Shown: positions 13,165 through 26,290, counted from the stretch's first letter. The stretch is 64,000 nt of DNA from Sycobia sp. Sy_11 (GCA_018907035.1 JACCIC010000062.1:2436001-2500000), one strand, 5' to 3'. Notes: generated by a model not told the origin, from the letters alone. Made by a program: numbers and translations.

Positions 13165-13219
<55 letters not shown>

Positions 13220-13580
13220 GTTCTCATTCTTCGTTGACCAAATTCACTGACTGGTCGAGGGTCGAAGCTCTTTTAATCCACTTTTTTGCCTTACTTTTCA
13301 ATATTGTCGACATCTGCGGGACGATTACTGGATCTTAATATTCCGCATTTTTATTGAGAGATTATGCCAGTAGCCCCTGCTCTCCCCGCTCCAGCCGGAT
13401 CGTTTACCGGAGCCAAGCCAACCCAACGGATTCCGCGTGGATCCCCCATCCGCTCGGATTCTTTCATGCTTCAATTCCAGTTTGTGGGTTTTATAATTGC
13501 GAGATGATTAAGGAAGGGGGTGTTGCAAAAGTTGCCAGAATCCATTTAATTGACGCGGAGTTTAAATCAATTAAAAATTA
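12740..13580. other. GC-rich island with TAAT-rich right flank
   Basis: A GC-rich segment containing the TC tract, followed at 13480-13585 by several TTAATT/ATTAA homeodomain-type core motifs in an otherwise moderately GC-rich context. It also contains CTAGCTGACCC near 12750, which resembles the 3' ends of some RTE-type LINE fragments, but the match is too short to call. Confidence 0.4.
13170..13214. repeat. (TC)n microsatellite
   Basis: TC run. The serine/leucine-rich 113-residue frame across it is an artefact. Confidence 0.95.
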
Positions 13581-13584
13581 ATTT

Positions 13585-14850
13585 GCTCTGTCTTGAGGAA
13601 AGTGGATTTTGGACGGTGTCGGTACATTCATTCTATCTTTTGCATATTTTTATGTTTGCAGTATATCTTTACATAAAATCATTCTAATCTAAGAAATATA
13701 TCAGGATCATTTTTTTAATTGAAATACTATAAATAATTGATTTTTTGCAAATGTTGTAATCTATTTCGATTTAATATCACATTCAAGAGAGGCGAAAGGT
13801 GGCTATAGTTTTAGTATCCGTTGTTTTAGGCTTTTTAAAGACGATAATATTTGTTGCAACAATAAGAAATTAGTGTTTCAATAATTTTTATCATTGATAA
13901 TAAAAATTTGCCGGATGCATATGCTGAATGAGTTGAATATAATATAAAATATTGCATATCAAAAAAAGTTGTTTTTTGTGAACTCTTTATACGAGTTCTA
14001 CATAATTGTAACAATAATAACACACTTTTTTATTACAGAGATATTACAGTTATATTAAATAATATTATACATGTATGAGCATATTTCCGAGTTGTATAAA
14101 TCTTGAAGATAATGAATATGTTATGATAATGGAAACAGATAGTTAGTTTAACCAACAATTTTGAAAAGAAACAAATCTTCATACATTTTTAAATGAAACC
14201 TTTGGATAATTTAAACATTAATGGAAACATAAAAGTGAAGGTATCGATATAAGAATTGGTTCAAATTATGGTGAAAAAAATTTTGAAACCACAATTTATA
14301 AAATTACGCGGATTTACATTTGATAAAATTTAAGTATAATTATAATAAATATTCTCAATCCAATGGAAGTTAGCGAGAAAACTAGATAGACTATTAATTA
14401 TGAAAAAAAATTTAATAAATAGTAAAAGTATAGTAAAATAAGGATAGTAAATTTTAGTAATAGTTTAATAATAGACTTTAGTTTTATAATAATATAAAAT
14501 ATAATAAGAAAGAGAAAATATAGACATGAATATTGAAAAAGGGAAGAATTAATCGGACCTATGCAAATGATTTTTTTTCAATAATATATATCAATAATAT
14601 TTAAAAATTGAATGCTATGTAATTAATTTATATTCACGTATTAAAGAGAGTAACTTTTCAATCACGTATTATTGCTTATATGCCCTGTAAAGTAAAGATA
14701 TATTTTCATGCATGATATGATGTTTATGTATAACTGCTTTTGACTGTATTTAAATTATTGTTATTAAAAATTTTTATTAAGATTTAATTGTATTACCAAA
14801 TAATACTAAATAAAGTATTTATTAAAGATTCGATATGCAATGATTTGTTA
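13585..14850. other. AT-rich interval, nothing recognised
   Basis: Low GC. The 62-residue minus-strand frame at 13835-14023 shows no features. Confidence 0.5.
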
Positions 14851-15497
14851 AAACTGGCCGAGCAAGTCCGGAGGTGTCCGTTTTTCAAACTTCTCCCCGC
14901 TTATTTAATTATTAATAACCTTACTCAGGTAGTGGTAGACATGAATAGAAGATTTACCCGATGAACTATTTTTCGTTCGCTGCAGCGCCATATGCCTTCA
15001 AACCAAGAAATAGGTAAAAGCTCGCAAGCCATCGTCTCCGCATCGACGACGAAGATGCCTTTTCTAATCAGGCCAACCAAACCCATGGGCACGCCGTGTG
15101 CGCTCCCTTGCTTAATCCGTTGCATTAAAAGTTAACGCTCACGCGAGAAATGGGAGAGGTGCGGTGGACGAGAGCCTTAGGAGCCCATGTCCTAGTGGCA
15201 TTAGATTTCTGAGTTGGAGCGCCCAAGTTACGTTAACACCGGATCTGCGTTTCAACTGAGAAATTGCGTTAGGGGGACGTAAAGCCATATGCGACCTGCC
15301 TCCTTCTCGCCCCGACTCCGTAGATACCAGCTCCACGAATTCGTTACGGCGCGTCGCATCCCAGACGAGCTTTTATTCCAGGGTCAGCGTAGTTTTAATT
15401 CTTTGAAGAGAGTAAGAGATAGAGGTTAAGCAGGCAGGGAGAAGAACATCGGTGGAAACGAAAGATCGGAGTTTTATTAAATCGACTATACGAGTAA

Positions 15498-15548
<51 letters not shown>

Positions 15549-15600
15549 AGAGAATTCATTTTGAGACGGATGCGAGACGGCGGCCTCCGTCAACTTGGTT
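14850..15600. other. GC-rich island, no gene recognised
   Basis: Two adjacent minus-strand frames (14925-15125 and 15139-15336) are free of simple repeats but carry no recognisable domain and no convincing splice sites. Treated as island DNA. Confidence 0.4.
15502..15542. repeat. (GA)n microsatellite
   Basis: GA run at the right edge of the island. Confidence 0.95.
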
Positions 15601-16010
15601 TTGAACGTAAATTCGAATGTAAGCGTATGTATTGTAAGTATTGTAATGTATTTTGAGCGTAATTATCATGCTTCTTAATTTCTTATTCTATCGTTTTTTA
15701 TTTTTTTAATGTTCTATTGTTTGATCATAAGAATCATATTATCTGAAATGACTCTTTTTTCTAGACAATTTCAATTGTTCAACTGAAATTCTGTATGATT
15801 ATTATATATATTGTATGTATCGAATAACAGGAATCTATATTTATTTGTTGGAACCATTTTAAACAATTATTTTACACAAAAGAAGATTTTGAATTCTAGA
15901 ATTCTCAGAAACAATAATTTTTATTTACATGTTTCACATTAATTTTATAATTTTCTCCCTCATCTAATTGTCTCCCCAGCGAGCCGTTAGTCGAGGGACT
16001 GGAATATTTT
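15600..16010. other. AT-rich interval, nothing recognised
   Basis: Short AT-rich spacer between two islands. Confidence 0.5.
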
Positions 16011-17197
16011 GGTCAAGTGTAATGTTGTGATCCCATTCCTAAGGTCACGCGAGCAGCTTCAAAGTGTAAACAAACATTACCGGTCTCTCTACCATCCCGG
16101 CGCGCCGTGGTGATTCCCCTCCCCTGTTCATACCCACGCGAGCGCGCTTGCCCGGCAATCTTCGATCGGTATAGTTTGCTACTCAGTAGTATATTTTCAC
16201 TCAGAGTTACGTGCCACTCATTCTTTAAATTTTGATTTTGTGGACTTAGAGACTTTATTGTAAGCGCCATTTATAATTGTTACTTATTTAACAATAGAAT
16301 TTCTATTTCTACTTAAGATTCGAGATAAGCACTCATACATTTATTAAATTCTACTCGAATTTTTACTTTTTACTGGAAAAATAAATACCGCTGCTCTTAA
16401 ATTTGTAACGAAAAATGCAGGTGCGTTCCGACATTTATAACTGAGCTTATGTGGAAAATGCCATCGTACATAAATCTATCGATTAAATTTTATTTGGATA
16501 GTTTGAACTAAACGCACTTAATCTCTTTCTTATTGCTCGGTGGAAGAACGGGAACTTGCCTCGCCGATGCGTACTCCAGGGGGGGGGGGGGCATCGTATA
16601 AATTTTACCGCTCGTATACCGAAACAATGTGTCGCTATAATAAAAATTAAATCGAACCTCTCTCTACTTTCCGAGGGTCCTATATTTATGTATGCCGAGC
16701 GATAAATAACTTCTCTCAAGACCCGTATAAAACCCTAACGCATTAATCGATATTCCCGCGAGCATGCGAGGGCTCATCGGCACCCAAGCACTTCGGCACG
16801 GTTCGCGCTACGGCGGGCTTTCTAAAATTTATGCATCAGGAATTCTCGCGTACCGTGAGCGAAGGCAGCGGATTGTGAAGGGGGGGGGGCGGTCGAGGCT
16901 CGTAATTAGTGCTCTTACGTGTGTGTAGGTAGTTCGGACGGGTGCAACAAAAAATCGATATGCGAAAGAAGAAGAAGCGAGGAGGGGATACGCGGCGAGC
17001 GCGAAGGAGCCTCGGCATTATAATCTGGCGGCTCGCGGTGTTATCTATAAGGTGGCTATACCGGGTTCGCTTACCTCCGAGCATTGTAACCGAATATCCG
17101 TCAGTGGAGATTCGCGTAAGAGACAACCCCTGGCATTACTCAAATCATGCACTATGACGCGTCCAGACCAGTGGCTGGTGGTTCGACTCTAGACTCT

Positions 17198-17252
<55 letters not shown>

Positions 17253-17420
17253 CCCTCTCTCTCTCTTCACATCCCTTCTTTTTCTCCGCGGCTACATTCT
17301 GCTGTGACTCCTTGCGATGCTTCTCTATGTCTTTTACTTCGGTATTCTTAATGTCAAATTAACGCGCGATTAATTCAAGCGTGGCTAAGAGCAGAATGCC
17401 GGTGTGGTAACTGCGCAGGT
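16010..17420. other. CpG-rich island(s) with poly-G runs
   Basis: Two GC-rich blocks (16.0-16.25 and 16.5-17.4 kb) with poly-G runs at about 16580-16592 and 16880-16889. A minus-strand GAG/GTAAGC donor-like motif lies near 17065-17075, with no supported acceptor. Overlapping short frames on both strands do not support a gene. Confidence 0.4.
17201..17247. repeat. (TC)n microsatellite
   Basis: TC run at the right end of the island. Confidence 0.95.
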
Positions 17421-18630
17421 GAATAATTGCTCGAAGGTAATTGTTCTGCATATTATAATCTCTTTCTTATTCAATTTGAGTTAATGTAACAAAACATAAT
17501 GCAATGTAATTTCATTATAAATATTTTTATAAGAAATTTTTTTTAAGCTTATATTACTCATAATAATGATATTAACATTAATATTGCATAACAATAATAG
17601 TATAAAAATTAGCAAATTTTTTCTTTTCTTGTCGATGAATCTGTACGTTAACACGAATCCCTTTGGATACTATTCACAATATGGAAAAAGTAATAAGTAT
17701 ATAAATACAGAAGCAGCTATTTCATCAAAAACAATCGTAATAGAAAAACACATTTATTAAAAAATTTACTTTTTTATTAAATTCAACTTTCAAATCTACT
17801 TATTTTTGAAAATAAGTTGAGAAAAACATGCGACAAATTTTAAGAATTTAAATATTTAATAGATAAATAAGAATAATAATTAAAATATAAAATTGCTAGC
17901 TTTAAATAATGTTTTTAATATTTTATTGGAAAATCTTATATAAAACATTAAGCCTGAAGTTTGTACATGAATTAATTAAGTCGCTACATATATTATGCAT
18001 GTCTATATAAGACTTAAGTCTATTATAAATAATAGTTTAAGTAGATAAACCCGTAATGGAGGAATACATAAAAAAATATAAATTATAGATTATTTAATTT
18101 ATATTATAAATATTTATTACTCATATACAACATTGTTAGTAAATTTGCTACTTTATTATTTAATAAAGTTTCATTGTAAGAAAATTTTTATCTTTTATAA
18201 GTTTAAATAACCTATCTTTGCGACAAATAATATGGTCAAGAGTGTTTTTACTATTGAATGTGCTAGAATATTTAGTAATGAATGTACAAAATTCAATAAG
18301 AAATAATGAAAAAATCAATTACACATACAATAGGGAAAAATACTAAAATATGATTGTCACATATAATTATATTTTTATCATAATTTTAGCTTCTTCTTCA
18401 TTAATCTAAATTTATATTTATATATAATAGCAATGGGTTGGGTATAAAAATATTGAACATATTCAAAGACACAGATGATTTTTGTGAAAAAATCCGGTCT
18501 ATAGCTGAATCATTATAAACAGGTAGAGGTCATTATTATCTACTCTCTTTACCTTTCAAATAGAATACCAAAATATTTCAATAGACATATACAAAGCCAC
18601 TTAGACAGTCATTTACAATCCTTTACTCGT
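17420..18630. other. AT-rich interval, nothing recognised
   Basis: Very AT-rich. The 64-residue plus-strand frame at 17566-17760 is the kind expected by chance. Confidence 0.5.
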
Positions 18631-19260
18631 GCAACATCAACATTATACCTTCTCGGCACAGAAAGGCCGGGCGAGATTGTTTCGCAGAACGATTAGCCTT
18701 AGCCTCGACAATTCCACCGGCGCGGCGCATCCAACCAATCCCAACAGCCTTTAATGAAAAATGTAGCTGCGAGTAGGGGAGAAGTCCGGCTGTTATAATA
18801 CTCCTCCCCCACGCGCCAAGACGTCTCGGGTCTGTACGAGCTTTGAATAATGACACGCCCGCGTCCTTTGCCGCGCACTTATAATTATCGAACTTAGCGC
18901 AGGAGAGCCGGGTGTACTATCCCTGCGGCGCGCCAGCCTCCCTTACATCTCCAACGGGGTGGTGCGTGGCAAAAGGGGCGGGGGTCTTTCGATTTTCCAC
19001 CCCCTCCCGCCCCAGTGTCCGCCTTTCCTATCCGTACCCGAGCTCGGCGAGGCGGGAAGGATAGTTCAGGAGGAGGAAATTGTTCGAGTTTTCAAAGTCT
19101 GACGCGCGCAGGATATTACGAGTCGTCGGAGCGCGCGACGGGGGGGGGGGCGGCGAAGAAACCATGGCAAACAGGACCGCTCGGGTGCCTTCGGAGTACT
19201 TAAAGATACGCGTTCGCTCCGTCCGTACGTATTACTTCTCGCGCTAGCGTAATGCAGAAG
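18630..19260. other. CpG-rich island
   Basis: GC-rich block with a ten-base poly-G run near 19141-19150. No coding pattern. Confidence 0.5.
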
Positions 19261-19820
19261 CTCCTCATTATTTTCGCAAAGAACAGAAAAAGCTTATCCT
19301 TTTTCTGCTTTTTCTTTCTTAGGTCATTTACTTTCTTTCCCAGTGGCAATTTATGAGATCTGATACAATTTGTTTTATGTAAACTGAAGCGGATAATCAT
19401 GCATACAGCACTAGTTCAGCTTACTTTACACGATTGCTCGACAATTGTAGACCAATATCGATGACAATGATTTTTTGAACACCGATCAATTCGATCTTGA
19501 ATGAAAAATTGAAATTTCATTTATGGAGTAGTATTATGTTCTTTTATAATCAAAACTTTTTTAATACAGACTATAAAGACATGTGTATATTATTGCCATG
19601 ATAAAAAAGTAAATAATATGTCATTAATAAAAAATGCTTTAAATATTTGCTTTTAATTTATGTAAAGCTCATTATGTTTAAAATATATAAGAAGCTTAAA
19701 TAGTTTTTCGAAATGATAATTTATGCACCTAAGCTCCACGAACATTTTTAAGACTTTAGAATCAGGAAGTTTACTAGGAGAGAATGAAATGATGAATAAT
19801 ATACTTAATTTTTTTATTAT
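19260..19820. other. AT-rich interval, nothing recognised
   Basis: AT-rich DNA between an island and a SINE fragment. Confidence 0.5.
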
Positions 19821-19821
19821 T

Positions 19822-19886
19822 TAACGTCGCTGTATTTATGCTTCCAAATATTGGTGCTAATCAGCGACGGAGGTCTACGATGTGTT
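19822..19886 (-). mobile_element. SINE fragment (3' part)
   Basis: About 65 bases match the 3' part of the tRNA-derived element at 43276-43440. Both share AACGTCG, GGTGCTAATCAGCGA and GTCTACGATGTGTT in the same order and spacing. The tRNA-like head is missing, as expected for 5' truncation in the minus orientation. Confidence 0.7.
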
Positions 19887-19889
19887 CGT

Positions 19890-20240
19890 AAAGAAATTTT
19901 GTTTACTTAATTTTTTATTTACCACTAAAAATATAGTGGGTGATATGAAAAGGTATAATATTTAAAAGGGATAGAATAAATACATTAATTAGAACTAAAT
20001 ACATTATTATTAAAACATGTACTGATACAAAGCCTAATTCAAAAATATTATAATAAAAAATAACTATTAGAATATAAGTGAGATTATTTTTAATTATTTT
20101 TAATTTAATTTAAATTGAGCTATTTTTTAAATATTGTTTCCGTATTACTGAAATCATACTCAGATAATTCATTTTCAAGAGGATGTTTTGTTTCTTCTTG
20201 TTAAAAGAATAATAAATAATAATAATTATAAAAAACAAAT
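19890..20240. other. AT-rich interval, nothing recognised
   Basis: AT-rich spacer between the SINE fragment and the next island. Confidence 0.5.
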
Positions 20241-20340
20241 ATAAACGGCGCATCCGCGCGCGTGCACTAAACATCATTCTGCCCCTTTACGGCCATGGTG
20301 GATCCGCAGCAGTAGCAGCCGTCGCCGTTACACATCACCG

Positions 20341-20393
<53 letters not shown>

Positions 20394-20620
20394 AGATAGA
20401 GAGAGAGTGAGAGAGTGAGAGGGGGAGGAAGAGAGAATGGGTACATCCCGCGAGGACGTTCCGCGTGCTCCCCGGCATTTGCGGCGCGGGTATTAAGAAA
20501 TCTCGGCGGACGTTTGGCGGTCGTCCAACATTCCCGCTGTGTACGCGTGTGGCTGGCCCGAATTAAAATGCGGGGGAGCGACTGCTTCAGGGGTAAGGTA
20601 CGCATGTGTATGTAGTCCTC
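20240..20620. other. GC-rich island with compound repeat
   Basis: A GC-rich block containing an (AT)n tract and a short GA/GT-rich run (20396-20422). Frames across it are made by the repeat. Confidence 0.5.
20343..20390. repeat. (AT)n microsatellite
   Basis: AT run inside a GC-rich block, followed directly by GAGA-type sequence. Confidence 0.95.
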
Positions 20621-21616
20621 TATAGGACTTTTGCTGAGATAGTTCTTTGGATCCTAGGTTCCTTTAGATGGAGCGGGGCACAAAAAACTTTTGATTATGA
20701 ATATTGGTAATGCAGCGCAGGTCTAAAACGTAATAATAAAAATAATGTAATCATGAATATTTAAACAATTGAAAAAGGCACCTGAACTTGACCGTTTGCA
20801 AATTCTCTGTCTATGCTACCTATAACGTGGACCTCTCTAACTTGTTCCGTATAGCTGCTATACTTAAGCTCCAGTTCTCATCGTATATGTCAGACCGAAA
20901 AGTTATAACAAATGAACGAAAGAATCTTAACTATCTTTTTTATGCATCTTTCTTAATAGATATTCAAAGTAAACATTTTACTGTTTGAATTACAAACACT
21001 TAGAACATGTACACTTAGGTTCGTTCAGTATGAGTTGGACTTAAAATAAAGATATGATTCTCGAACATAAAATGAGAAAGAATTTCGGAGGATCGTTCCA
21101 TGCTTTGTGCAGTAATAGGAATGTGAGGAACAAACAAAGGAAGAAAGGGATATAAGCGATGAAGAAAAGGATAGCACTGTGCCCCCGAGCAATTCTGTCA
21201 TTCTCTTCTCAGTTAGCAAGGATGCGATATTTCTCTGTAGAAGGTTCCCTCATCTAGAGTGAATGTTCCTTAATTTCCTTTGAGCCGTTTGCTTCAGAAT
21301 ACCCCCCACCCGCCGACACCTCATTCCCATGCTCCTTTCCGATTGCTTTTGTCGAAGACACCTCGACTCCTCGAACGGACTCTGCATGTTGCCTGTTCCG
21401 CTTTGCCTACCGCTGAATCGTCACGTCTTCTTTTCTCACTATTTCTAAGCCATTACATCAATCCTTTATCATTCAATAATTCGAATTCAATAATTCAATA
21501 ATTCGAAAGTAAATTAGTTCACACGAAATATTGTACGTAAAGTGAATGGTAAGTATTTTACATTATTATCGCAATCATGAATTTTTTCAATATTATATGT
21601 ATCTGTTGTCCCATAC

Positions 21617-21618
<2 letters not shown>
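20620..21618. other. Interval with no recognised gene
   Basis: Mixed composition around 21.0-21.45 kb, otherwise AT-rich. No domain, RNA or element found. Confidence 0.5.

Positions 21619-21676
<58 letters not shown>
21619..21676. repeat. (AT)n microsatellite
   Basis: Pure AT run of about 58 bases. Confidence 0.95.
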
Positions 21677-21677
<1 letters not shown>

Positions 21678-22139
21678 CATTAGAAACAAAAAACAAAAAA
21701 AAAAGAAGAAATGAGCATACAAATTCGAACAATTACTGTTTCTTGATTTTTGAAAATGTTACAAAGGGGTTGAATTGTCGTTAAAGGACACAGGCGATTT
21801 CTATGGCAAATTGAAATTTGCCCTAAAAGATGCCAGATTTTTATTCTGGACAAGTATATTTATTCAAAATTATTCAAAATATTTAAATCAATCAATAATA
21901 TTCAATAGATCGTAATTACATAGACTATGTGTTCTAAAATGTGGCTCTTCTCCAAATATAATTTGGAAATTCAAAAACATAATAAAAATTCTAATGTAAA
22001 AAACTTAAATTTTTTTACAAATATTCTAATATCGCTGCTCCTTTCTTTCTCTTTTTACAGACTTCTTCTATAATTTCGTCTACAAATGAAAGGGCCACAA
22101 GCTATGACTTCGTGCAACACTTGCAATTTACGTTACTCT

Positions 22140-22142
<3 letters not shown>

Positions 22143-22175
<33 letters not shown>
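22143..22175. repeat. (TC)n microsatellite
   Basis: TC run of about 32 bases. Confidence 0.95.
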
Positions 22176-22177
<2 letters not shown>

Positions 22178-22349
22178 CTCTCTTTCTCTCCCAGCTCCGT
22201 AGTATCCGTTTTGAAGGTTCTGCTTATATACCAACGAGTTGAATAGCAAAACGTTTCTGGCTTTCCGTGAAGGCAGCCACTGCGACGTGCAGTTTCAAGA
22301 CCTCGTTTAAGACGCTTCGAGATTAGGATAGAGAAGCTATTTTGTGTCT

Positions 22350-22375
22350 GTATGTGTGTGTGTGCGCGCGCGCGA
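22350..22375. repeat. (TG)n(CG)n alternating tract
   Basis: TG dinucleotides run directly into CG dinucleotides. This is alternating purine-pyrimidine DNA with Z-DNA potential. Confidence 0.85.
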
Positions 22376-22420
22376 GTATATGAAGTATGTATTTTGAAAA
22401 GTATAGATGTATACGTGTTA

Positions 22421-22498
<78 letters not shown>
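22421..22498. repeat. Compound (GT)n(GA)n microsatellite
   Basis: A GT run of 20 bases switches sharply at 22441 to a GA run of about 58 bases. The arginine/glutamate and serine/leucine frames over it are artefacts. Confidence 0.97.
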
Positions 22499-22639
22499 AT
22501 TGAGTATAAGGCTAGCTACCCCGCCGCGCGCGATAATTGGGCGCGAGCTCTCACATAATGGATGACGGGGAAAATTCGCTCGAGGCAGGATGCGGACGAA
22601 GATGCGAGGGAAGTCGTTGCGCCACCTATAAGGAGTCTC

Positions 22640-23720
22640 ACTCGCCATAATTTGTGCTGAGAAAGTTTAATGATTATTTTGAGCGTTCGCAATGTTTAGA
22701 TTCGCAAAAAAAAAGAAAAACATATGCCAACTGATATATGTTCGTTTAGCGCATCATGAGACTACGCGGAAAAATGAAAAAATTGGAGAATATTTTTGAA
22801 ATTTATTTTTTACTTTATATGGCAAAATCAATGCATAGTTTAGGCATTATATTTTTTAATATTGAGTTACAGTGCGTCATTCTTTAATCATAGTAAAATA
22901 CGATATGTGAAATTAACAAAAGTGAAGAACTCGGTGCTTATGTCAAAAGGACAAATAAGATTTGACTGATAAACATTTCGAAGTATTATTATTATGGAAT
23001 AAGTAGTTTTCAATAATAATAATTGCTTCAAACATTTTTAATGCATATTGTTTTTTCAATGTTTCTTCTTTAACGTTTAAAAACACAGAATGTTAGAACA
23101 AATAGAACAAGAATGTTAGTTTTTAGCATGAAAGAAACTACATAACATGGTAAAACATACTTTAGTGATGGAACTGCAATTAAAAAAAATTTGAAAAATA
23201 AATTCATTGTATACATACATTAAAAATATATTAGGTGTGGTTATTAAAATTATTATATATTAAAGAAAAATATCTTTACGATGGATTATTTTTTTCTTTA
23301 AACAACGCTTACCTAACGACGTTTTATGAGAACATAAAATTGCCTTTGTAAATGTTCTATGACAGAAACGTATTTACACAAACGCAAGATTAAGGTAATT
23401 CTAATTCGATGTTTACTTAATTGTGCTTAATAACTGCTTTTTATGAAATGAAGTGTAAATTTACAACCCACTGTAAAATTGAAATAATGATACGGGAATA
23501 ATATCCAATTCTGTAGTAGTAAATCCATGTTTCTCACGAATTTGGAGTACTGCCATATAATTTTCTCACATAACAGTATAACTCTATTATGCCTGGCTTG
23601 CTGAAAAAATTAATAAGAGATAACTGGAATTAAGAAGCAGCATTTTTATTTTCTAAGGTCCGAGTCCCTACAAAAAGCAAGCCATCTAAGACTCCTAATA
23701 TCCACCCTTTTCTTCAATCT
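22640..23720. other. AT-rich interval, nothing recognised
   Basis: AT-rich, with a donor-like TAG/GTAAGC on the minus strand near 23305-23315 that has only a weak pyrimidine tract upstream. No gene supported. Confidence 0.5.
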
Positions 23721-23814
23721 CCCCACTCTCTATCTCTCTTTGCGACAAAAGTAGCGCCCCAACAGAATCTCTCGAGCTCGCGCATCGTTTTTCATCCCTT
23801 ATTTTGCCTCGGCG

Positions 23815-23915
23815 GCGGCTGCCGCTGCTGCTGCTGCTGCGCCGCCCGCAGCGCCCGTGGATTGGCGAAAGAGGGGGGAGCAGCGGTGGCGGCGGCGGCG
23901 GCGGCTACGGCAGCC
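23815..23915. repeat. Compound (CTG)n / (GGC)n triplet-rich tract
   Basis: CTG units near 23822-23840 and GGC units near 23885-23905, separated by unique GC-rich DNA. Confidence 0.8.
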
Positions 23916-24262
23916 TCGTAAGACGGGGGTGGCAGCATGGCCGCTTGCGCCCGGGACTCCGCCCTCGAGTGGTCCCCTACCCCGGCTCGCTCCCCTCTCC
24001 GTTCGTTGCGCTCCGCGGCTGCGGGGGGAGGCGAGCGCGAACTTGGAAAACCTGACGCTATCCAGCGCGCACTAGGGTCTAGAAATTTGCATTAATTTCG
24101 CTCGTAAGAGAGTTTAATTGCGTTTCTAATAAGCCCGAGAGCGCGCGAGCGCCTCGTCCTTCGGCTGCGTTCCCCGCCCTCCTCTACCCGCAGCCTTCTT
24201 CCCGACCCTTCGCGAATTCTAAGAAATCTATTATGCGGGCCACGGAAAGTTGGCTTTCAAGA

Positions 24263-24263
<1 letters not shown>

Positions 24264-24313
<50 letters not shown>
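24264..24313. repeat. (AT)n microsatellite
   Basis: AT run embedded in the right part of the CpG-rich island. Confidence 0.95.
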
Positions 24314-24318
<5 letters not shown>

Positions 24319-24499
24319 AGTACAGATCTACGTAGTGCGAGCGCGGCGCGAGAGCACCAACCCCTGGCGTTTCGTTCGAAAATGTTAGTGCGCATAATAA
24401 TACCTAATACATAATAAGCCGAGAGAGGCGCAGAGTCATTAGAGTACAGGTCTGGTATTCGGAGTGTCACGGATGCTCGATATCAATAAGCCGGCTTGC

Positions 24500-25140
24500 A
24501 GTAATTACAGGTACTTTTTGATGGATGCATGCTGTATAGTCCCTCTGAGATTTCGCGTATTGATCTTCTAATCGAAATTTCTGCAAGTCAGAAAATTATG
24601 ATATCATACACCATAAAAATGTAAAAATATATATAGTCTACTAAATAAAAACTAAAGAGTTTGAAATGGTTTACAAATTTTTAATAATTGACAGAAGAGT
24701 ACGATATTGAAAAGTATAGAATAGCAGCCTTATGTCTTGTTTAAAAAGTCTTTAATTTAAGCTAAAACCGAATCTTTCAATTCTTTGTATAAATTAAATT
24801 TAAATAGATTTTATTTGAAGTGAATTTTAATGGAATTGATTTTAATTGAAAGTTATCGACGATAAAACATCTAAATCATAATAGGTATTCTGTTTTTTTG
24901 TTACTTTACGTGAACCTATAATTAAAAACGCCTAAAACTTAAAATTGTTCATACCTTTTTTAATGTAAAAAAATTAAAAAAATTAAAATTATGCATAATG
25001 AAAATATTATTTTGTCTATATAACACTGAGAATTAGACAGGTATAGTTAATATCATAAAATTCACTTATATTTGTAAGTATAGTAAAATATACATTAAAA
25101 AAATACATAAAATTCCACAAATTGGATAAATTATGAGGAG
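24500..25140. other. AT-rich interval, nothing recognised
   Basis: AT-rich spacer with no recognisable element. Confidence 0.5.
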
Positions 25141-25900
25141 AATCCTATAAGTCAACGATATTTCTATGGCAGAGACAATGCCCTAGCCTATTAACTCGGA
25201 AAGAACATCCACACCTGCGTTTTAGATACAGCACCTCGGATCCATCTTCTAAATTTTTTCCCTCAGAGCCGTTGATTTTAGCCAAAGCAAGAAGACGTGG
25301 TTTTTCAGTCACCCACAATTTGATCGGTGGCTCGCTCGTACCACTAACCGCATGTATACGCGCACACCAAAATATGGAGCCTCGAATAAAAAGATTTCGA
25401 TCGTGCTCATCGAGGCTGCGTTCACGCTTCAAAATCACGGACTAACAGGAAACAGTGATGGGCCTCCGTCGTCGACCGGTCACGCCGCGCTTTTCGCCTC
25501 CCACCCCGCTATTGGGTCTTTCTGGGACTCACTGCCAGGCAGACATGGTCGGCTTGACCGATAATCGTCTCTCTCTCTCTCTCTCTCTCTCTCTAGCGCT
25601 CGCGGGGCACTCGCAATTCAAGAATGTGAGAAAGGAAACCAGTTTGATTGACCCGGAGCATGGGGCCAAAGGAAGACGAGCTCGTCCACCCCTCTCTATC
25701 GCGGAGATGGACAATTAAAATTAGAGAGGGGCAGATAGTCAGAGGTCAGTTTCGGAACAGCGCGTGTGAAAAATGCACGAAACTGCCCAGAGAGAGCAAA
25801 ACCTGTTTTTTCTTCGAACGCGATCGCCAATGGTCGCTCTCTGGGAAAAGTAGGGGCTAGAAGCGCAGAAGTGACCTACTGAGGTAGGTCCCAACTGGAT
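25140..25900. other. GC-rich island with unexplained minus-strand frame
   Basis: Moderately GC-rich. The minus strand holds a 97-residue open frame (25145-25438) with no simple repeat and several cysteines near its end. No recognised domain and no convincing splice acceptor support it, so it is not called as a gene. A possible hairpin pairs CCCAGAGAG at about 25786 with CTCTCTGGG at about 25836-25844. Confidence 0.35.
25567..25594. repeat. (TC)n microsatellite
   Basis: TC run of about 28 bases. Confidence 0.95.
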
Positions 25901-26059
25901 TCACCCTTGGGTTTGTTCTCTTCTATTTTTTATTCCTTTCTATTATGCATATATTTAAATCGTACTTCTAACTACTTTTTAATATGATTCATGTATACAT
26001 ATTGAATACTTAATAAATAACATTAAATATTTAGTTTATGTTTTCCAAAAATTAAAATA

Positions 26060-26290
26060 TTATTTAGATACAAAAACTGCTTAAATTCTATCATGCATTA
26101 TTCCATAGCTTTATAATATATTGTATTATAGCTTGGGAAGGCGCCTATCAAGACAAACTAAATATATTACGAAATCTACAAAGTACTGCTTAATAATAAC
26201 AATAATTATAATACTATTACAGTAAGACTTATTCTAAATTTAAAACAGATAATTTTATTAGATTCTTTAACTTAATATTGAACGATCAAT
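26060..26290 (+). mobile_element. LINE C-terminal reverse transcriptase fragment
   Basis: The frame starting near 26077 reads KLLKFYHALFHSF, then IIYCIIAWEGAYQDKLNI and LRNLQSTA before two stops. At 26231-26271 a second block reads ILNLKQIILLDSLT. These are the 'YGIIAWGGAY' and downstream 'LNLKQ...LDSL' blocks found after the RT domain in many insect LINEs. Only this 3' coding part remains. It lies just upstream of the tail-family inverted repeat, but whether the two belong to one element is not clear. Confidence 0.7.

Larger units (their letters stand above)
23720..24500. other. CpG-rich island with trinucleotide repeats
   Basis: Very GC-rich core with short (CTG)n and (GGC)n repeats at about 23815-23915, then TTTGCATTAATTT and TTTAATTG motifs at about 24085-24125, giving an AT-core cluster inside CpG-rich DNA. 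Arginine-, proline- or glycine-rich frames arise from the triplet repeats and overlap in different phases. Most consistent with regulatory island DNA. Confidence 0.45.

Noticed and set aside
17140..17200. Possible tRNA (GGTTCGACTC box B-like)
   Set aside because: No matching box A and no cloverleaf arms could be formed around it.
25145..25438. 97-residue minus-strand frame with no simple repeat and clustered cysteines near its end
   Set aside because: No recognisable domain, no convincing acceptor, and the length is within chance expectation for this composition.
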